From JBJXGE01 sp046154185 (lineage in GTDB: Bacteria > Planctomycetota > UBA8108 > UBA1146 > JAJFFE01), in assembly GCA_046154185.1 (NCBI GenBank), contig JBJXGE010000038.1, positions 1 to 64,000 on the forward strand: a stretch of 64,000 bases of DNA, given 5' to 3'. Shown here piece by piece: positions 51,413 to 60,170 of this stretch (position 1 is its first letter; every line of letters begins with the position of its first letter). The notes beneath the pieces are model-generated. The model ran no database searches. It was not told the DNA's origin and was given only the letters and a program-made list of their open reading frames with translations. The position numbers and the translations under genes were made by a program.

Positions 51413-52864
51413 CTACGGCTGCTTGCCACCGCTCCGCCATAAGAGCGCGGCAACTTGCCCCTGACGCGCGTAATCGGCGGCTTCGCCAAGAATGCGCGCA
51501 GCCTCTTGCGGCGCATGAAAGCCCATCGAGTTTTCCGCGGCGATGAAATCGATGCGCCACTGCGCTTTGCGCTGCATGTCGAGCGCGAGAGCGAGTTGTT
51601 CCGCAGTGGCGCCGTCGGCTTTCGCCCGCTGAATCGCGTCGAGCTGCGCCATCAGCGCTTGTGCAGCCCGTTGCATCAAATCGAAGTTGCGTTGCTGGAT
51701 CGCATCGACGCGCGCTTTGATTTCATCTTCCGCCGCGTGGTGACAGACCTGACAGGCGCGATTGATGTTCAAGAGTGGGCTGCGCACCCAATGGTCGCTG
51801 ACTTTGGTCGCGCCATCGCGCATGTAGGGCATGTGGCAATCGGCGCACGACACGCCGCTGCGCGCATGAATGCCTTGGCTCCACAGTTCGAACTCAGGGT
51901 GTTGCGCTTTCAAGATCGCCGCGCCGCTCTCGGCGTGCTTGTAGTCGAAGAATTGCGCGCCGTCGGCGAACCGAGTGTTGTCCCAGTAGGCTTCGATGTC
52001 TTCCGCTTTGAGACCACGGCCCCACGGAAACGTCAGCGGCATTTTGGTCGAGCAGTAGTACTCGACGTGACATTGACCGCAGACGAACGAACGCATCTCG
52101 GAGCGACGCGAGTCACGGTTTGGGTCGTAGGGAGTCGCACGATCCGATTTGCGCCATTCATCGATACTCGGAATGTGCGGAACGGGTGCGTCTGACGCTG
52201 CCAATTCTTGAATGCCGCGAATGAATCCAGGCCGCGTCACGCGGAGCTGCATCGACTTGGGATCGTGGCAATCCACACAAGCGACCGGCTGCGCGTGACC
52301 GAGGGCATGCAATTGCTGGTTCGCGTCGTGGTACGTCAACTGCGCGGCCGCATCCATCCCCTTCATGACGTCGCCGGCGCCGAGTGCGCGATACAGTGGC
52401 ATGACCGAAGCGTGACAATGAAGACACGAACCGGATTGCGGCTTTGTCAGCCGCTGGGTCGCTTCCTGATCGGCGAGCATGTGCGCGTGACCTCGACGGT
52501 CGCGGTAATCGATAGCGAAGGCGTAGCCCAAGAACATGCGCTTCAACCACGGGTCGCGCTCGATCTTCTCATCGGGCATCGCTTCGCTGCCACCGTGACC
52601 GCCGAAACGGGTGCGCGTCGCGAGCGCGGTACGGAGATACGCGTCGTACTGTTTCGGCCAGTTCACACCCCACTTCGCGGGGTCGGTGTCATCTTCCGCG
52701 ACCGGCTGCAGCAAAACGTAGGGATTGCGACCTTCGGATTTGCGCTCGGCGATGTTCATCAAGAGCGCCGTCGCTCCCGCCGCCGAAACCGCGGCGCCGA
52801 CGAGCGCCAAGCCGAGGAGGATGCGCCCGCGTGAAGCCGCGAGGTCTTGAGTGTCCGTTTTCAT
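51413..52864 (-). CDS. nrfA: Cytochrome c nitrite reductase, ammonia-forming (NrfA)
   Basis: 483 residues, with an N-terminal signal/anchor (LLGLALVGAAVSAAGATALL). Five haem sites are visible: SCLHCHAS, ACVDCHDP, VCGQCHVEYYC, SCADCHMPY and ACQVCHHA. The active-site haem, CxxCK in E. coli, is CxxCH here, as in several other lineages. It reduces nitrite to ammonium in the periplasm with six electrons. It overlaps nrfH by 4 bp. Confidence 0.93.
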   Translation of the reverse strand: MKTDTQDLAASRGRILLGLALVGAAVSAAGATALLMNIAERKSEGRNPYVLLQPVAEDDTDPAKWGVNWPKQYDAYLRTALATRTRFGGHGGSEAMPDEKIERDPWLKRMFLGYAFAIDYRDRRGHAHMLADQEATQRLTKPQSGSCLHCHASVMPLYRALGAGDVMKGMDAAAQLTYHDANQQLHALGHAQPVACVDCHDPKSMQLRVTRPGFIRGIQELAASDAPVPHIPSIDEWRKSDRATPYDPNRDSRRSEMRSFVCGQCHVEYYCSTKMPLTFPWGRGLKAEDIEAYWDNTRFADGAQFFDYKHAESGAAILKAQHPEFELWSQGIHARSGVSCADCHMPYMRDGATKVSDHWVRSPLLNINRACQVCHHAAEDEIKARVDAIQQRNFDLMQRAAQALMAQLDAIQRAKADGATAEQLALALDMQRKAQWRIDFIAAENSMGFHAPQEAARILGEAADYARQGQVAALLWRSGGKQP

Positions 52865-53412
52865 CTATTCAGCGATTCCTTTTCAACGCCGCGATCGGCG
52901 CCTCCGAGCCCCGCTCGCGGACCGTGCCCAACAGCGGCGTGACAGCGCACGCATTGGGGCGTAGCACTTTCTCCGACTTGCGCCGTCAGCAGCTCGTGAA
53001 CGAGATCCCCGTGACAACGCAAACAATTGGCCTCGAGAATTTCCCTGTTGAACGGCGCGACCTCGATCGGCTCGGCGAAATCTTGAAACGTGAAAGCCCA
53101 ACTGTGATTGAAGCCGTTTCGACCCTTCGCGATCCATTTCGCGACGCCGGCGGCGGGCAAGTGGCAGTCGACACATGTGGCCACGGTGTGATGGCTCGAC
53201 TTCTGCCACGCGTCGTATTGCGGCCGCATGATATGGCAGTTCACGCACGCGGTCGGATCGGTGCTGAGATAAGAAGCGCCCTCCGCGTAAACAAACGCGT
53301 AGGCGCCGATGCCGAACGCCACCCCTGAAATGATGGCGACGACGAACCACGCAGCCCGGCGCGCTCGTCGCCCGACAATTGGATCCCCCGACGCCGTATT
53401 GCCGATCGCCAC
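52861..53412 (-). CDS. nrfH: NrfH-type tetrahaem quinol dehydrogenase
   Basis: 183 residues of the NapC/NirT family. One membrane anchor (WFVVAIISGVAFGIGAYAFV) and four haem motifs (ACVNCHIM, TCVDCHLP, NCLRCHGD, QCVRCHAA). It draws electrons from menaquinol and passes them to NrfA. It has a sigma54-type promoter 29 bp upstream. Confidence 0.92.
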   Translation of the reverse strand: MAIGNTASGDPIVGRRARRAAWFVVAIISGVAFGIGAYAFVYAEGASYLSTDPTACVNCHIMRPQYDAWQKSSHHTVATCVDCHLPAAGVAKWIAKGRNGFNHSWAFTFQDFAEPIEVAPFNREILEANCLRCHGDLVHELLTAQVGESATPQCVRCHAAVGHGPRAGLGGADRGVEKESLNR

Positions 53413-53440
53413 TTTCTCGTCCCCTCCGAGCTATCAGCGT

Positions 53441-53455
53441 GCAAAGAACTTGCCG
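53441..53455 (-). promoter_or_regulatory. Sigma54 -24/-12 promoter for nrfHA
   Basis: Reads CGGCAAGTTCTTTGC on the minus strand with GG and GC 12 bp apart, ending 29 bp before the nrfH start. Confidence 0.7.
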
Positions 53456-53611
53456 TCGCGCGGGACACTCTCCCGTACGAGTTAGCAATTGGCAAGCGCG
53501 ACCGCCATTTGTTGAGCGAGCGGGAAGTTTGCAGCCGCAAGAACTCGTTTCGCGACCGCGCGAAAATCCAGCACTGATGGGAACGGCGCGCAAACATCGC
53601 CGGCGCGCGCC

Positions 53612-53627
53612 TGGCACTGCTCTTGCG
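53612..53627 (+). promoter_or_regulatory. Sigma54 -24/-12 promoter for hsp20
   Basis: TGGCACTGCTCTTGCG is a perfect consensus (TGGCAC, five bases, TTGC) 54 bp upstream of hsp20. The best sigma54 match in the window. Confidence 0.85.
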
Positions 53628-53680
53628 ATGGACCGTACGGTGCCGCCGAAACTCACTACTCAAAAGAAAGGGGCTTCGCC

Positions 53681-54133
53681 ATGAGTCTCATTCCTTGGTT
53701 TGATCGCCGACCAGCGACGCCGCGCGCGAGCGCGCTCGCGCAGATGTTCGACCACTTCTTCGACGAGCCGTTCGCGAGCAAACTGCCGGAAGTGTTCACG
53801 CGCAGCAAGTTGCCCGCCTGCAATGTTTCCGAAGACGACAAGAATTACACGGTCGCGTTCGAGCTGCCGGGCATGACCGAGAAAGAGATTCAGGTCGAAG
53901 TGCGCGAGAATACGCTAAACGTCTCCGGCGAACGCAAGTTCGAAAACGAGAAGAAGGAACAAGACTTCCATCTCGTCGAGTCGCAGTACGGCTCCTTTTC
54001 GCGCGCCGTCGCTTTGCCGGCTTACGTGCGCACTGCGACACCGACCGCTACGTACGCCAAGGGCATGCTCTCGGTGAGCTTCGCGAAAGTCGAACCGACG
54101 CCATCGGCGCGCATCGAGGTGAAAGCTCGCTAA
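53681..54133 (+). CDS. Small heat shock protein (Hsp20/alpha-crystallin family)
   Basis: 150 residues. The alpha-crystallin domain spans about residues 45-140: NYTVAFELPGMTEKEIQVEV then LNVSGERKFE and a closing YAKGMLSVSFAKVE, and a short C-terminal IEV anchor motif. It is an ATP-independent holdase. AAAGGGG sits 7 bp before the ATG. A sigma54 promoter, rather than a heat-shock one, drives it. A terminator follows. Confidence 0.92.
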   Translation: MSLIPWFDRRPATPRASALAQMFDHFFDEPFASKLPEVFTRSKLPACNVSEDDKNYTVAFELPGMTEKEIQVEVRENTLNVSGERKFENEKKEQDFHLVESQYGSFSRAVALPAYVRTATPTATYAKGMLSVSFAKVEPTPSARIEVKAR

Positions 54134-54192
54134 CGATCACTGCTCTCGTCGCACTGCACTAAACGCAGAGTATTGAACCCAGAGTGTTGAAC

Positions 54193-54234
54193 CCAGGGCG
54201 GACCGGCAGACCGGCTCGCCTTGGGGATTTTTTT
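54193..54234 (+). terminator. Rho-independent terminator of hsp20
   Basis: A GC-rich hairpin (CCAGGGCGGACCGG pairing with CCGGCTCGCCTTGG, a few mismatches) runs into seven T, 60 bp past the hsp20 stop. A 14-bp direct repeat (AGAGTATTGAACCC / AGAGTGTTGAACCC) lies just before it. Confidence 0.7.
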
Positions 54235-54292
54235 CGACGCTCCCACCCCGTGCGCAACGGCCGCGGTGCGAATCCTTCGGTGCGCAACGCGC

Positions 54293-55567
54293 TCACGGCG
54301 TTTGCCACTTGCGCGGCGCGGTGAAAACTGCGATCGCGATCTTGATCGCCACGATGTAGATCATGAGCCCGAAGGCCCAAATACCGAGCGATACCTTCCA
54401 CTCCACAATGCTCGGCTGGTACTCGACGATTTCGTGCAACGTGCTCGGGATGAATCCCGGCACGATGAGCCCCATGCCTTTTTCGATCCATATGCCGACG
54501 AACGCGGCGGCGCAGGCCGTCGCAGTGACCCCACGACCCGCGAGCGCCGCGGGGTGCAGAAACAAACCCGCGGCAACCACCGTCAACACCAGCGATGTCC
54601 AGACCCACGGCACGAGCGCACTCTTGCCATGCAGACCAAAATATAAGTAGCGCGCCGTGCTCGAATGCGCCCCACCACTGTAAAACTCGGTGAACAGTTC
54701 CGACGCGAGCATGACCAAATTGATGAGTAGCGTGATGCGCACGATGCGCACGAGCGTTTGAATGACGGTGTCCGGGATCGCGACCGCGGCTACGCGACGC
54801 AGCAACAGCAGCGTGACGATGATGAACGCCGGGCCGGAAACAAACGCCGATGCCAAAAAGCGCGGCGCGAGCAACCCCGAGTTCCAAAACGGTCGCCCGC
54901 CGAGTCCGCAGTACAAAAAGGCGGTCACTGTGTGAATCGAGATCGCCCAGACAATCGACACGAGCACGAATGGCACATACCACTGGCGCCGCGGCTCGCG
55001 CCCCAGGAAACGCTGGTACAAGAGATAGCCGCAGATGTGCAAGTTCAGGAGCAAGTAAACGTGCAGCACAATCACATCCCAAGTCAGCATCGACATCGGA
55101 AAATTGAAGCGTCCGAGCCCGGGGATGATATGCCAAAAGCGGTCCGGTCGACCGAGATCGACGACCACGAACAGAATGCACATGACGATGGCCGCGATGG
55201 CGAGCAGCTCACCGATGATCACGACGTCGTGCATCTTTCGATCATGATAGAGATACGCCGGGATCACCATCATGACCCCGCCGGCCGCGAGTCCCACCAT
55301 GAACGTGAAGTTGGCGATGTAAAAGCCCCAGCTCACGTGGTCCGTCATGTTCGTCAGAATCATTCCGCTTGCGACCTGATGCGCCCAAGCGTTCGCCCCG
55401 ACGAGCGCAACCGCCGTGAGCGCCGTCATGATCGCGTAGAACAGCGGACTGCCATCGGTCGCGATAGCGAGCGCGCGCCCGAGAAAGCGTGGGTAACTGA
55501 CGATGTGGCCTTCGGCAGCCGGCGGCGCGGCGGTGGAAGTCGGTGCGGTCGAGTTCGTCGCTCTCAT
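54293..55567 (-). CDS. NrfD/PsrC-family integral membrane subunit
   Basis: 424 residues with about ten membrane segments. VASGMILTNMTDHVSWGFYI at residue 65 and NFTFMVGLAAGGVMMVIPAY are signatures of the NrfD family, which carries menaquinol-binding sites. It works with a periplasmic 4Fe-4S protein and a cytochrome c, encoded next upstream. It starts 10 bp after the Fe-S gene's stop. Confidence 0.9.
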   Translation of the reverse strand: MRATNSTAPTSTAAPPAAEGHIVSYPRFLGRALAIATDGSPLFYAIMTALTAVALVGANAWAHQVASGMILTNMTDHVSWGFYIANFTFMVGLAAGGVMMVIPAYLYHDRKMHDVVIIGELLAIAAIVMCILFVVVDLGRPDRFWHIIPGLGRFNFPMSMLTWDVIVLHVYLLLNLHICGYLLYQRFLGREPRRQWYVPFVLVSIVWAISIHTVTAFLYCGLGGRPFWNSGLLAPRFLASAFVSGPAFIIVTLLLLRRVAAVAIPDTVIQTLVRIVRITLLINLVMLASELFTEFYSGGAHSSTARYLYFGLHGKSALVPWVWTSLVLTVVAAGLFLHPAALAGRGVTATACAAAFVGIWIEKGMGLIVPGFIPSTLHEIVEYQPSIVEWKVSLGIWAFGLMIYIVAIKIAIAVFTAPRKWQTP

Positions 55568-55577
55568 GTCGTCTCGC

Positions 55578-56549
55578 TCACTTATCGAAGAAGTAAAACA
55601 GCGACGGCAAAGTGCCCAGATCTTCCTTCAGCCGAAACACGCGTTTGTTCTCCAGAATGAAACGAATATCCGAATCCGGGTCGAGCAAATTGCCGAAGAC
55701 GCGCGCGCCGGTTGGGCAGGCTTCAACGCACGCCGGCAAACGGCCAACCCGCGTGCGATGTAAGCAATAGTGGCACTTCTCGACGACGCCCTTCGGCCGC
55801 ACGCGATTCGAGAGATAGCCCTGATTTGGATTGATCTCTTGCGCCGGAACTTCGGGCTCTTGCCAGTTGAAGCGGCGCGCGTGATACGGGCAGGCCGCTT
55901 CGCAGTAGCGACAGCCGATGCACCAGCTGTAGTCGACGACGACAATCCCGTCGCGTTCCTTCCACGTCGCCTCCACCGGACAAACGCGCACACACGGCGG
56001 GTTGTCGCACTGCATGCACTGCACCGGCAAATAGTACTTGCCGGGCGCCGGCACTGCATGCGCATACGTCGTGTTGCCGCTCGCCATGTCCATACTGCCC
56101 TTGTCGAGCTCGAGCACGCGAATGTACGACTGTCCGCTCGCACGATCGTGGTTGTTCTCGCGATGGCAGGCCTCGACGCACTTGCCGTTGCCGTTGCACA
56201 AACTGAGGTTGATTGCATAACCGAACTTCACGCCGTCGATCGGCGGCGGCGCCGCGATCGTCACGTCGACGCCGTGAGTCGCACGAGTCTCAGTCGCAAG
56301 CCGCGCCAATACTGCTCGCAACTCCTCCGGACCGAGTTCGCGATAGTGCTTTTGCAGAAACTCGTCGATCGTCAGCTTCTGCGCGACTTCAGCAAGCGGC
56401 GCTAGCGCACCGGTCAGCGCAACAGCGCCCACCGCCACGCTCGCGCCCTTCAGCCATGCGCGGCGGCTGAGACCGCCCGACGCAGCCGTCGCCGCGCCTT
56501 CTCCGTCACTCGTCGGCGTCTCAGTGTCGTGCGGCCTCGGTGCGTTCAC
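55578..56549 (-). CDS. Tat-exported 4Fe-4S ferredoxin subunit (HybA/DsrO-type)
   Basis: 323 residues. GGLSRRAWLKGASVAVGAVA at about residue 27 is a Tat signal. Fe-S ligands: NLSLCNGNGKCVEACHREN, CMQCDNPPCVRVCPVEATWK, CIGCRYCEAACPYHARRF and CHYCLHRTRVGRLPACVEAC. It links the NrfD membrane subunit to a periplasmic partner. The gene overlaps the cytochrome gene by 29 bp. Confidence 0.9.
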   Translation of the reverse strand: MNAPRPHDTETPTSDGEGAATAASGGLSRRAWLKGASVAVGAVALTGALAPLAEVAQKLTIDEFLQKHYRELGPEELRAVLARLATETRATHGVDVTIAAPPPIDGVKFGYAINLSLCNGNGKCVEACHRENNHDRASGQSYIRVLELDKGSMDMASGNTTYAHAVPAPGKYYLPVQCMQCDNPPCVRVCPVEATWKERDGIVVVDYSWCIGCRYCEAACPYHARRFNWQEPEVPAQEINPNQGYLSNRVRPKGVVEKCHYCLHRTRVGRLPACVEACPTGARVFGNLLDPDSDIRFILENKRVFRLKEDLGTLPSLFYFFDK

Positions 56550-57246
56550 GCTCGTGCTCCTCGTCGGTTATTGCGGGCGCCAAGAATCGATCGCGCGGTT
56601 TGAACGTGGGCAACAGTTTCGGCAAGGCCGGCGCGTGCGGATCATGGCAGTCGATGCAGTTATTGCGCCGCCGCGGACCACGCGTGAGGTCCCAATATCC
56701 CGTCATGCCGCCGTGCGCCCCATGCGCGAAGTCGCGCGCTTGCGGGCCGTGGCACTGCGCGCAAAGCTGCATCACTTCGTCGAACGCAAGGGTGCCGCCG
56801 TCCGCCAAATGCAGTCGGTCGTAGTCGCCGGCCGTGTGGCACGCCAGACACGGGCGATCGCCGTGACGGTAGGTGAGTCCTTGATGGAACTGATCGAGTT
56901 CGTCGGCTGAGCTCAACTTTGGCTGCGGTTCGCGCGCATCGTGGCAATTGCGACACGACAACGTGATGGGTTGTCCATCAAAACCGAGTTGTCCGGTTGC
57001 CACGCGCGGCGTTTCACGACCCGGATTCACGAGTACCGGAAAGCGGCTTTGCGCAACACGATCCGCGTCCGTTGACGCGCGCGCCGTGGCAACATCCTCG
57101 TGCCGTCCACACCCCCCCACGACCACGAGTCCCGCGATGAGCGTCAGCACGAGCGCGTGACGCGCGAACCGAGACCGTGCTTCGCTTCGCAAACTCGCGA
57201 AACCCGTTCCTAATTTTGCGAGCCAGCGTGCTGGATCCATTGTCAA
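56521..57246 (-). CDS. Tetrahaem cytochrome c lipoprotein
   Basis: 241 residues, lipoprotein signal (ALVLTLIAGLVVVGGC). Haem sites CRNCHDA, CLACHTA, CAQCHGP and CIDCHDP. It lies first in the NrfD trio. It probably carries electrons between the Fe-S protein and nitrite or nitrate reductase. A sigma54-type element lies about 98 bp upstream on the same strand. Confidence 0.85.
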   Translation of the reverse strand: MTMDPARWLAKLGTGFASLRSEARSRFARHALVLTLIAGLVVVGGCGRHEDVATARASTDADRVAQSRFPVLVNPGRETPRVATGQLGFDGQPITLSCRNCHDAREPQPKLSSADELDQFHQGLTYRHGDRPCLACHTAGDYDRLHLADGGTLAFDEVMQLCAQCHGPQARDFAHGAHGGMTGYWDLTRGPRRRNNCIDCHDPHAPALPKLLPTFKPRDRFLAPAITDEEHERERTEAARH

Positions 57247-57343
57247 TTCTCATAGTTGCGCGCCGCGGGCGTTGGATTCGAGCGGCCCTGGGTTTGCACT
57301 GCCGACCACCGACAGTTTCCAACGACTCGCGAGATGGCTCGGT

Positions 57344-57358
57344 GCAAAAGCTGCGCCG
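57344..57358 (-). promoter_or_regulatory. Sigma54-type element before the tetrahaem-cytochrome operon
   Basis: Reads CGGCGCAGCTTTTGC on the minus strand; GG and GC are 12 bp apart. About 98 bp upstream of the cytochrome gene, in the divergent gap with napD. Confidence 0.5.
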
Positions 57359-57395
57359 GCTTTGCGCGGGCCGCGCACACCGAGGAGTCGGCAAC

Positions 57396-57716
57396 GTGGC
57401 AGTGAGCGGCATCGTGGTGACCTTGCGATCGGAGTACGAAGTCCTCGAACGGACCATCGCGCTCCTCACCAAAGATCCGCGACTCGAGCTCGGTCGAGTC
57501 GTCGATCTCGGCGCCAACAGCGGCGCACGCAAACTGCCGGCGGTCCTCGAGTGCGCGACGATGGACGAGGCCATCGAGTTGTTGGAATGGGTGAGCAGCG
57601 TCGAAGGCGTCGACCGCGTCGATCTCGTTTTCATCGATCTGCTGACAGCGGGAAGCGAGGAAACCTCGGCGTGGCGGGCGGCGGAAGCCGCGACGACGGA
57701 TTCGTCATCTCAGTGA
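57396..57716 (+). CDS. napD: NapD-like chaperone for periplasmic nitrate reductase
   Basis: 106 residues from a GTG at 57396 preceded by GAGGAG. It opens VSGIVVTLRSEYEVLERTIA, the ferredoxin-like fold of NapD, which binds the Tat signal of NapA during cofactor loading. The C-terminal 20 residues are low-complexity. It lies 17 bp upstream of napA. Confidence 0.78.
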   Translation: MAVSGIVVTLRSEYEVLERTIALLTKDPRLELGRVVDLGANSGARKLPAVLECATMDEAIELLEWVSSVEGVDRVDLVFIDLLTAGSEETSAWRAAEAATTDSSSQ

Positions 57717-57733
57717 GTTTGAAGGACATCTCG

Positions 57734-60163
57734 ATGGACTCACCGGAACGAGCGGATCGCCGCAATTTTCTCAAGCTGGCAGCCTTGGCCACGGCCACCG
57801 CGGTCGCTGAAGCCGCGGTCGGCGGCAACCGGTGTCAAGCTGCCGCACCGGATGTCGATACGTTCTCGGATCCCGCCTCCGACGTGAAATGGCATAAAGC
57901 GCCGTGTCGCTTCTGCGGCACCGGTTGTCACGTGCAGGTCGGCGTTCGCGACGGCAAGGTAGCGGCGATCGCCGGTGATCCGCAGGCCGATGTCAACAAA
58001 GGCCTCTTGTGCGTGAAGGGCTATCACGTCGGTTCGATTCTCTACGGCGCGAATCGGCTCACGCGACCGCTCTTACGCCGCAACGGCGAACTCGTGCCGA
58101 TCGACTGGCCGCAAGCCATCGATATTGTCGCGCGACGAATTCTCGCGGCGCCGGATCGCTTTGCATTCTACGGCTCGGGCCAATGGACCATTCCAGAAGG
58201 CTACGCGGCGCAAAAGTTCATGAAGGGCGGACTCGCCAACAACCATATCGACCCAAACGCGCGGCTGTGCATGGCATCCGCCGTCACCGGCTTCCTCGCC
58301 ACCTACGGCGTCGACGAGCCGGCGGGCTGTTATCAGGATCTCGATGAGTGCAACGTGCTCATCCTGTGGGGGAACAATCCCGCTGAGATGCATCCGGTGT
58401 TGTTCTCGCGCGTCGTCGATCGTCGCTCGCGCGGCGAAGACGTTCTGCTGATCGACATCGGCACGCGCCGCACGCGCACGACCGAGCATTGTCAGCGCTT
58501 CTTGAATTTCAAGCCGCATACGGATCTCGCCATCGCGAATGGCATCGCCCATTTGCTTATCCGCGAGCAGCAGTTCGATGCGGAGTTCGTCGGAAAGCAC
58601 TGCTCTTTTCGCGCACCCGCCGATCCGCCGACCTTGGAAGGCAAGGCGATCACTTTCGACGAATACCGTCGCCTCGTCGAACCCTACACGCCCGAGTACG
58701 TCGAGCAGATTTCCGGCGTGCCGGCAACAGAGATCCGCGCGCTCGCGGCGCTATTCGGTCGGCGCGACTTGCGCATCACCAGCACGTGGTGCATGGGCAT
58801 GAATCAGCACACGGCGGGCACCGCGATCAACTGCTTAGTGCACGGCATTCATCTCTTGAGTGGACACTTCGGTCGTCCGGGTGACGCACCGATGAGTCTC
58901 ACCGGGCAGCCGTCCGCGTGCGGAACGGTGCGCGAAGTCGGCACGCTCGCGCAAGCGCTACCCGGTGGACGTGTGGTCGCCAACGCCGAGCACCGGGCGC
59001 AGTCCGAAGCGATTTGGAATTTGCCGCCGGGCCGCATTCAAGCAAAGCCTGGTCGTCACACCGTGAGCATGTGGGAGAGCTTCTGTACGCCGAGCGATAG
59101 CGGCGGCGATATCGCCACGCTGTGGGTGCAGGTCACGAACCCGGGGCAGACCCTGCCGAATCTCAACAAGCTGTTTCTCGGCAAGCGCGATCTCGCGGAC
59201 AAATTTCTCATCGTCTCCGACGTGTACCCGACGGCGACGACCAAACTCGCGGATTTGGTGCTCCCGGCCGCGCTTTGGGTCGAGAAGAATGGCATGTTCG
59301 GCAATTCCGAACGACGCACGCAACAGTGGTTCAAGATGGTGGAACCGCCCGGCGAAGCGCGCGATGACTGCTGGCAAACCATCGCCGTCGCCCACCGACT
59401 GCTCGAACTCGGTCACGCGGGCATGAAGGACAAGGATGGCCAGTTCTTATTCAGCATCAAGAACGACGCCGGCGCCGAAGTTCCGGTTTGGCAGTGGGAG
59501 CACTACTACGATGTCAACGTGGATCGCGCACTGTTCGAAGAGTATCGACAGTTCACAAAGCTGAAGCACAAGGACCTCGCGCCGTACGACGAGTACGTCA
59601 AAGCGCGCGGACTCCGCTGGCCGGTCGTCCAGCAGCCGGATAATTCGTGGCGCGAAACGCGCTTTCGGTTCTCGGAGTTCGATGACCCTTACGTCGAGAA
59701 GGGCGCGGGCGTGCAGTTCTATCACTCGACGACCAAGGACCATCGTGCGCAGATCTGGTTTCATCCCTATGCGCCGCCGCCGGAAGTGCCCGACGCCGCG
59801 TATCCGTTCTGGCTCGCCACCGGCCGCGTGCTCGAGCATTGGCATAGTGGCTCGATGACCCGGCGCATACCGCAACTCGCGCGGGCGGTGCCGAAGACCT
59901 ACGTCGAGATGCACCCCGACGACGCGGCCGCGCTTGGCATCCGCAACGGCGACATCGTCGAAGTCGCTTCGCGGCGCGGCGCTGTGAAACTTCCCGCGTG
60001 GTTGAACGGCCGCGGCCAGCCGCCGCGCGGTTCCGTCTTCGTGCCGTTCTTTGACGAACGCACGCCGATCAATGAAGTCACGCTCGACGCGCACGATCCG
60101 TTCTCGAAGCAACCGGACTATAAGAAGTGCGCCGTACTCGTACGTCGCGCCGGGATCGAGTGA
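57734..60163 (+). CDS. napA: Periplasmic nitrate reductase catalytic subunit (NapA)
   Basis: 809 residues. Tat motif DRRNFLKLAALA at the start. The 4Fe-4S site is CRFCGTGCHVQVGV with the last Cys in KGLLCVKGYHVG, and ARLCMASAVTGF gives the Mo ligand Cys. The rest follows NapA: STWCMGMNQHTAGTAINCLV, and the C-terminal MGD-binding domain begins near residue 690 (LATGRVLEHWHSGSMTRRIP). It reduces nitrate to nitrite. The ATG at 57734 has AAGGA in front; the open frame extends much further upstream without conservation. Confidence 0.93.
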   Translation: MDSPERADRRNFLKLAALATATAVAEAAVGGNRCQAAAPDVDTFSDPASDVKWHKAPCRFCGTGCHVQVGVRDGKVAAIAGDPQADVNKGLLCVKGYHVGSILYGANRLTRPLLRRNGELVPIDWPQAIDIVARRILAAPDRFAFYGSGQWTIPEGYAAQKFMKGGLANNHIDPNARLCMASAVTGFLATYGVDEPAGCYQDLDECNVLILWGNNPAEMHPVLFSRVVDRRSRGEDVLLIDIGTRRTRTTEHCQRFLNFKPHTDLAIANGIAHLLIREQQFDAEFVGKHCSFRAPADPPTLEGKAITFDEYRRLVEPYTPEYVEQISGVPATEIRALAALFGRRDLRITSTWCMGMNQHTAGTAINCLVHGIHLLSGHFGRPGDAPMSLTGQPSACGTVREVGTLAQALPGGRVVANAEHRAQSEAIWNLPPGRIQAKPGRHTVSMWESFCTPSDSGGDIATLWVQVTNPGQTLPNLNKLFLGKRDLADKFLIVSDVYPTATTKLADLVLPAALWVEKNGMFGNSERRTQQWFKMVEPPGEARDDCWQTIAVAHRLLELGHAGMKDKDGQFLFSIKNDAGAEVPVWQWEHYYDVNVDRALFEEYRQFTKLKHKDLAPYDEYVKARGLRWPVVQQPDNSWRETRFRFSEFDDPYVEKGAGVQFYHSTTKDHRAQIWFHPYAPPPEVPDAAYPFWLATGRVLEHWHSGSMTRRIPQLARAVPKTYVEMHPDDAAALGIRNGDIVEVASRRGAVKLPAWLNGRGQPPRGSVFVPFFDERTPINEVTLDAHDPFSKQPDYKKCAVLVRRAGIE

Positions 60164-60170
60164 ATGCGAC

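Noticed and set aside
57177..57716. Longer NapD frame from 57177
   Set aside because: The first 73 residues are non-conserved and overlap the divergent cytochrome gene; the GTG at 57396 has a GAGGAG site.
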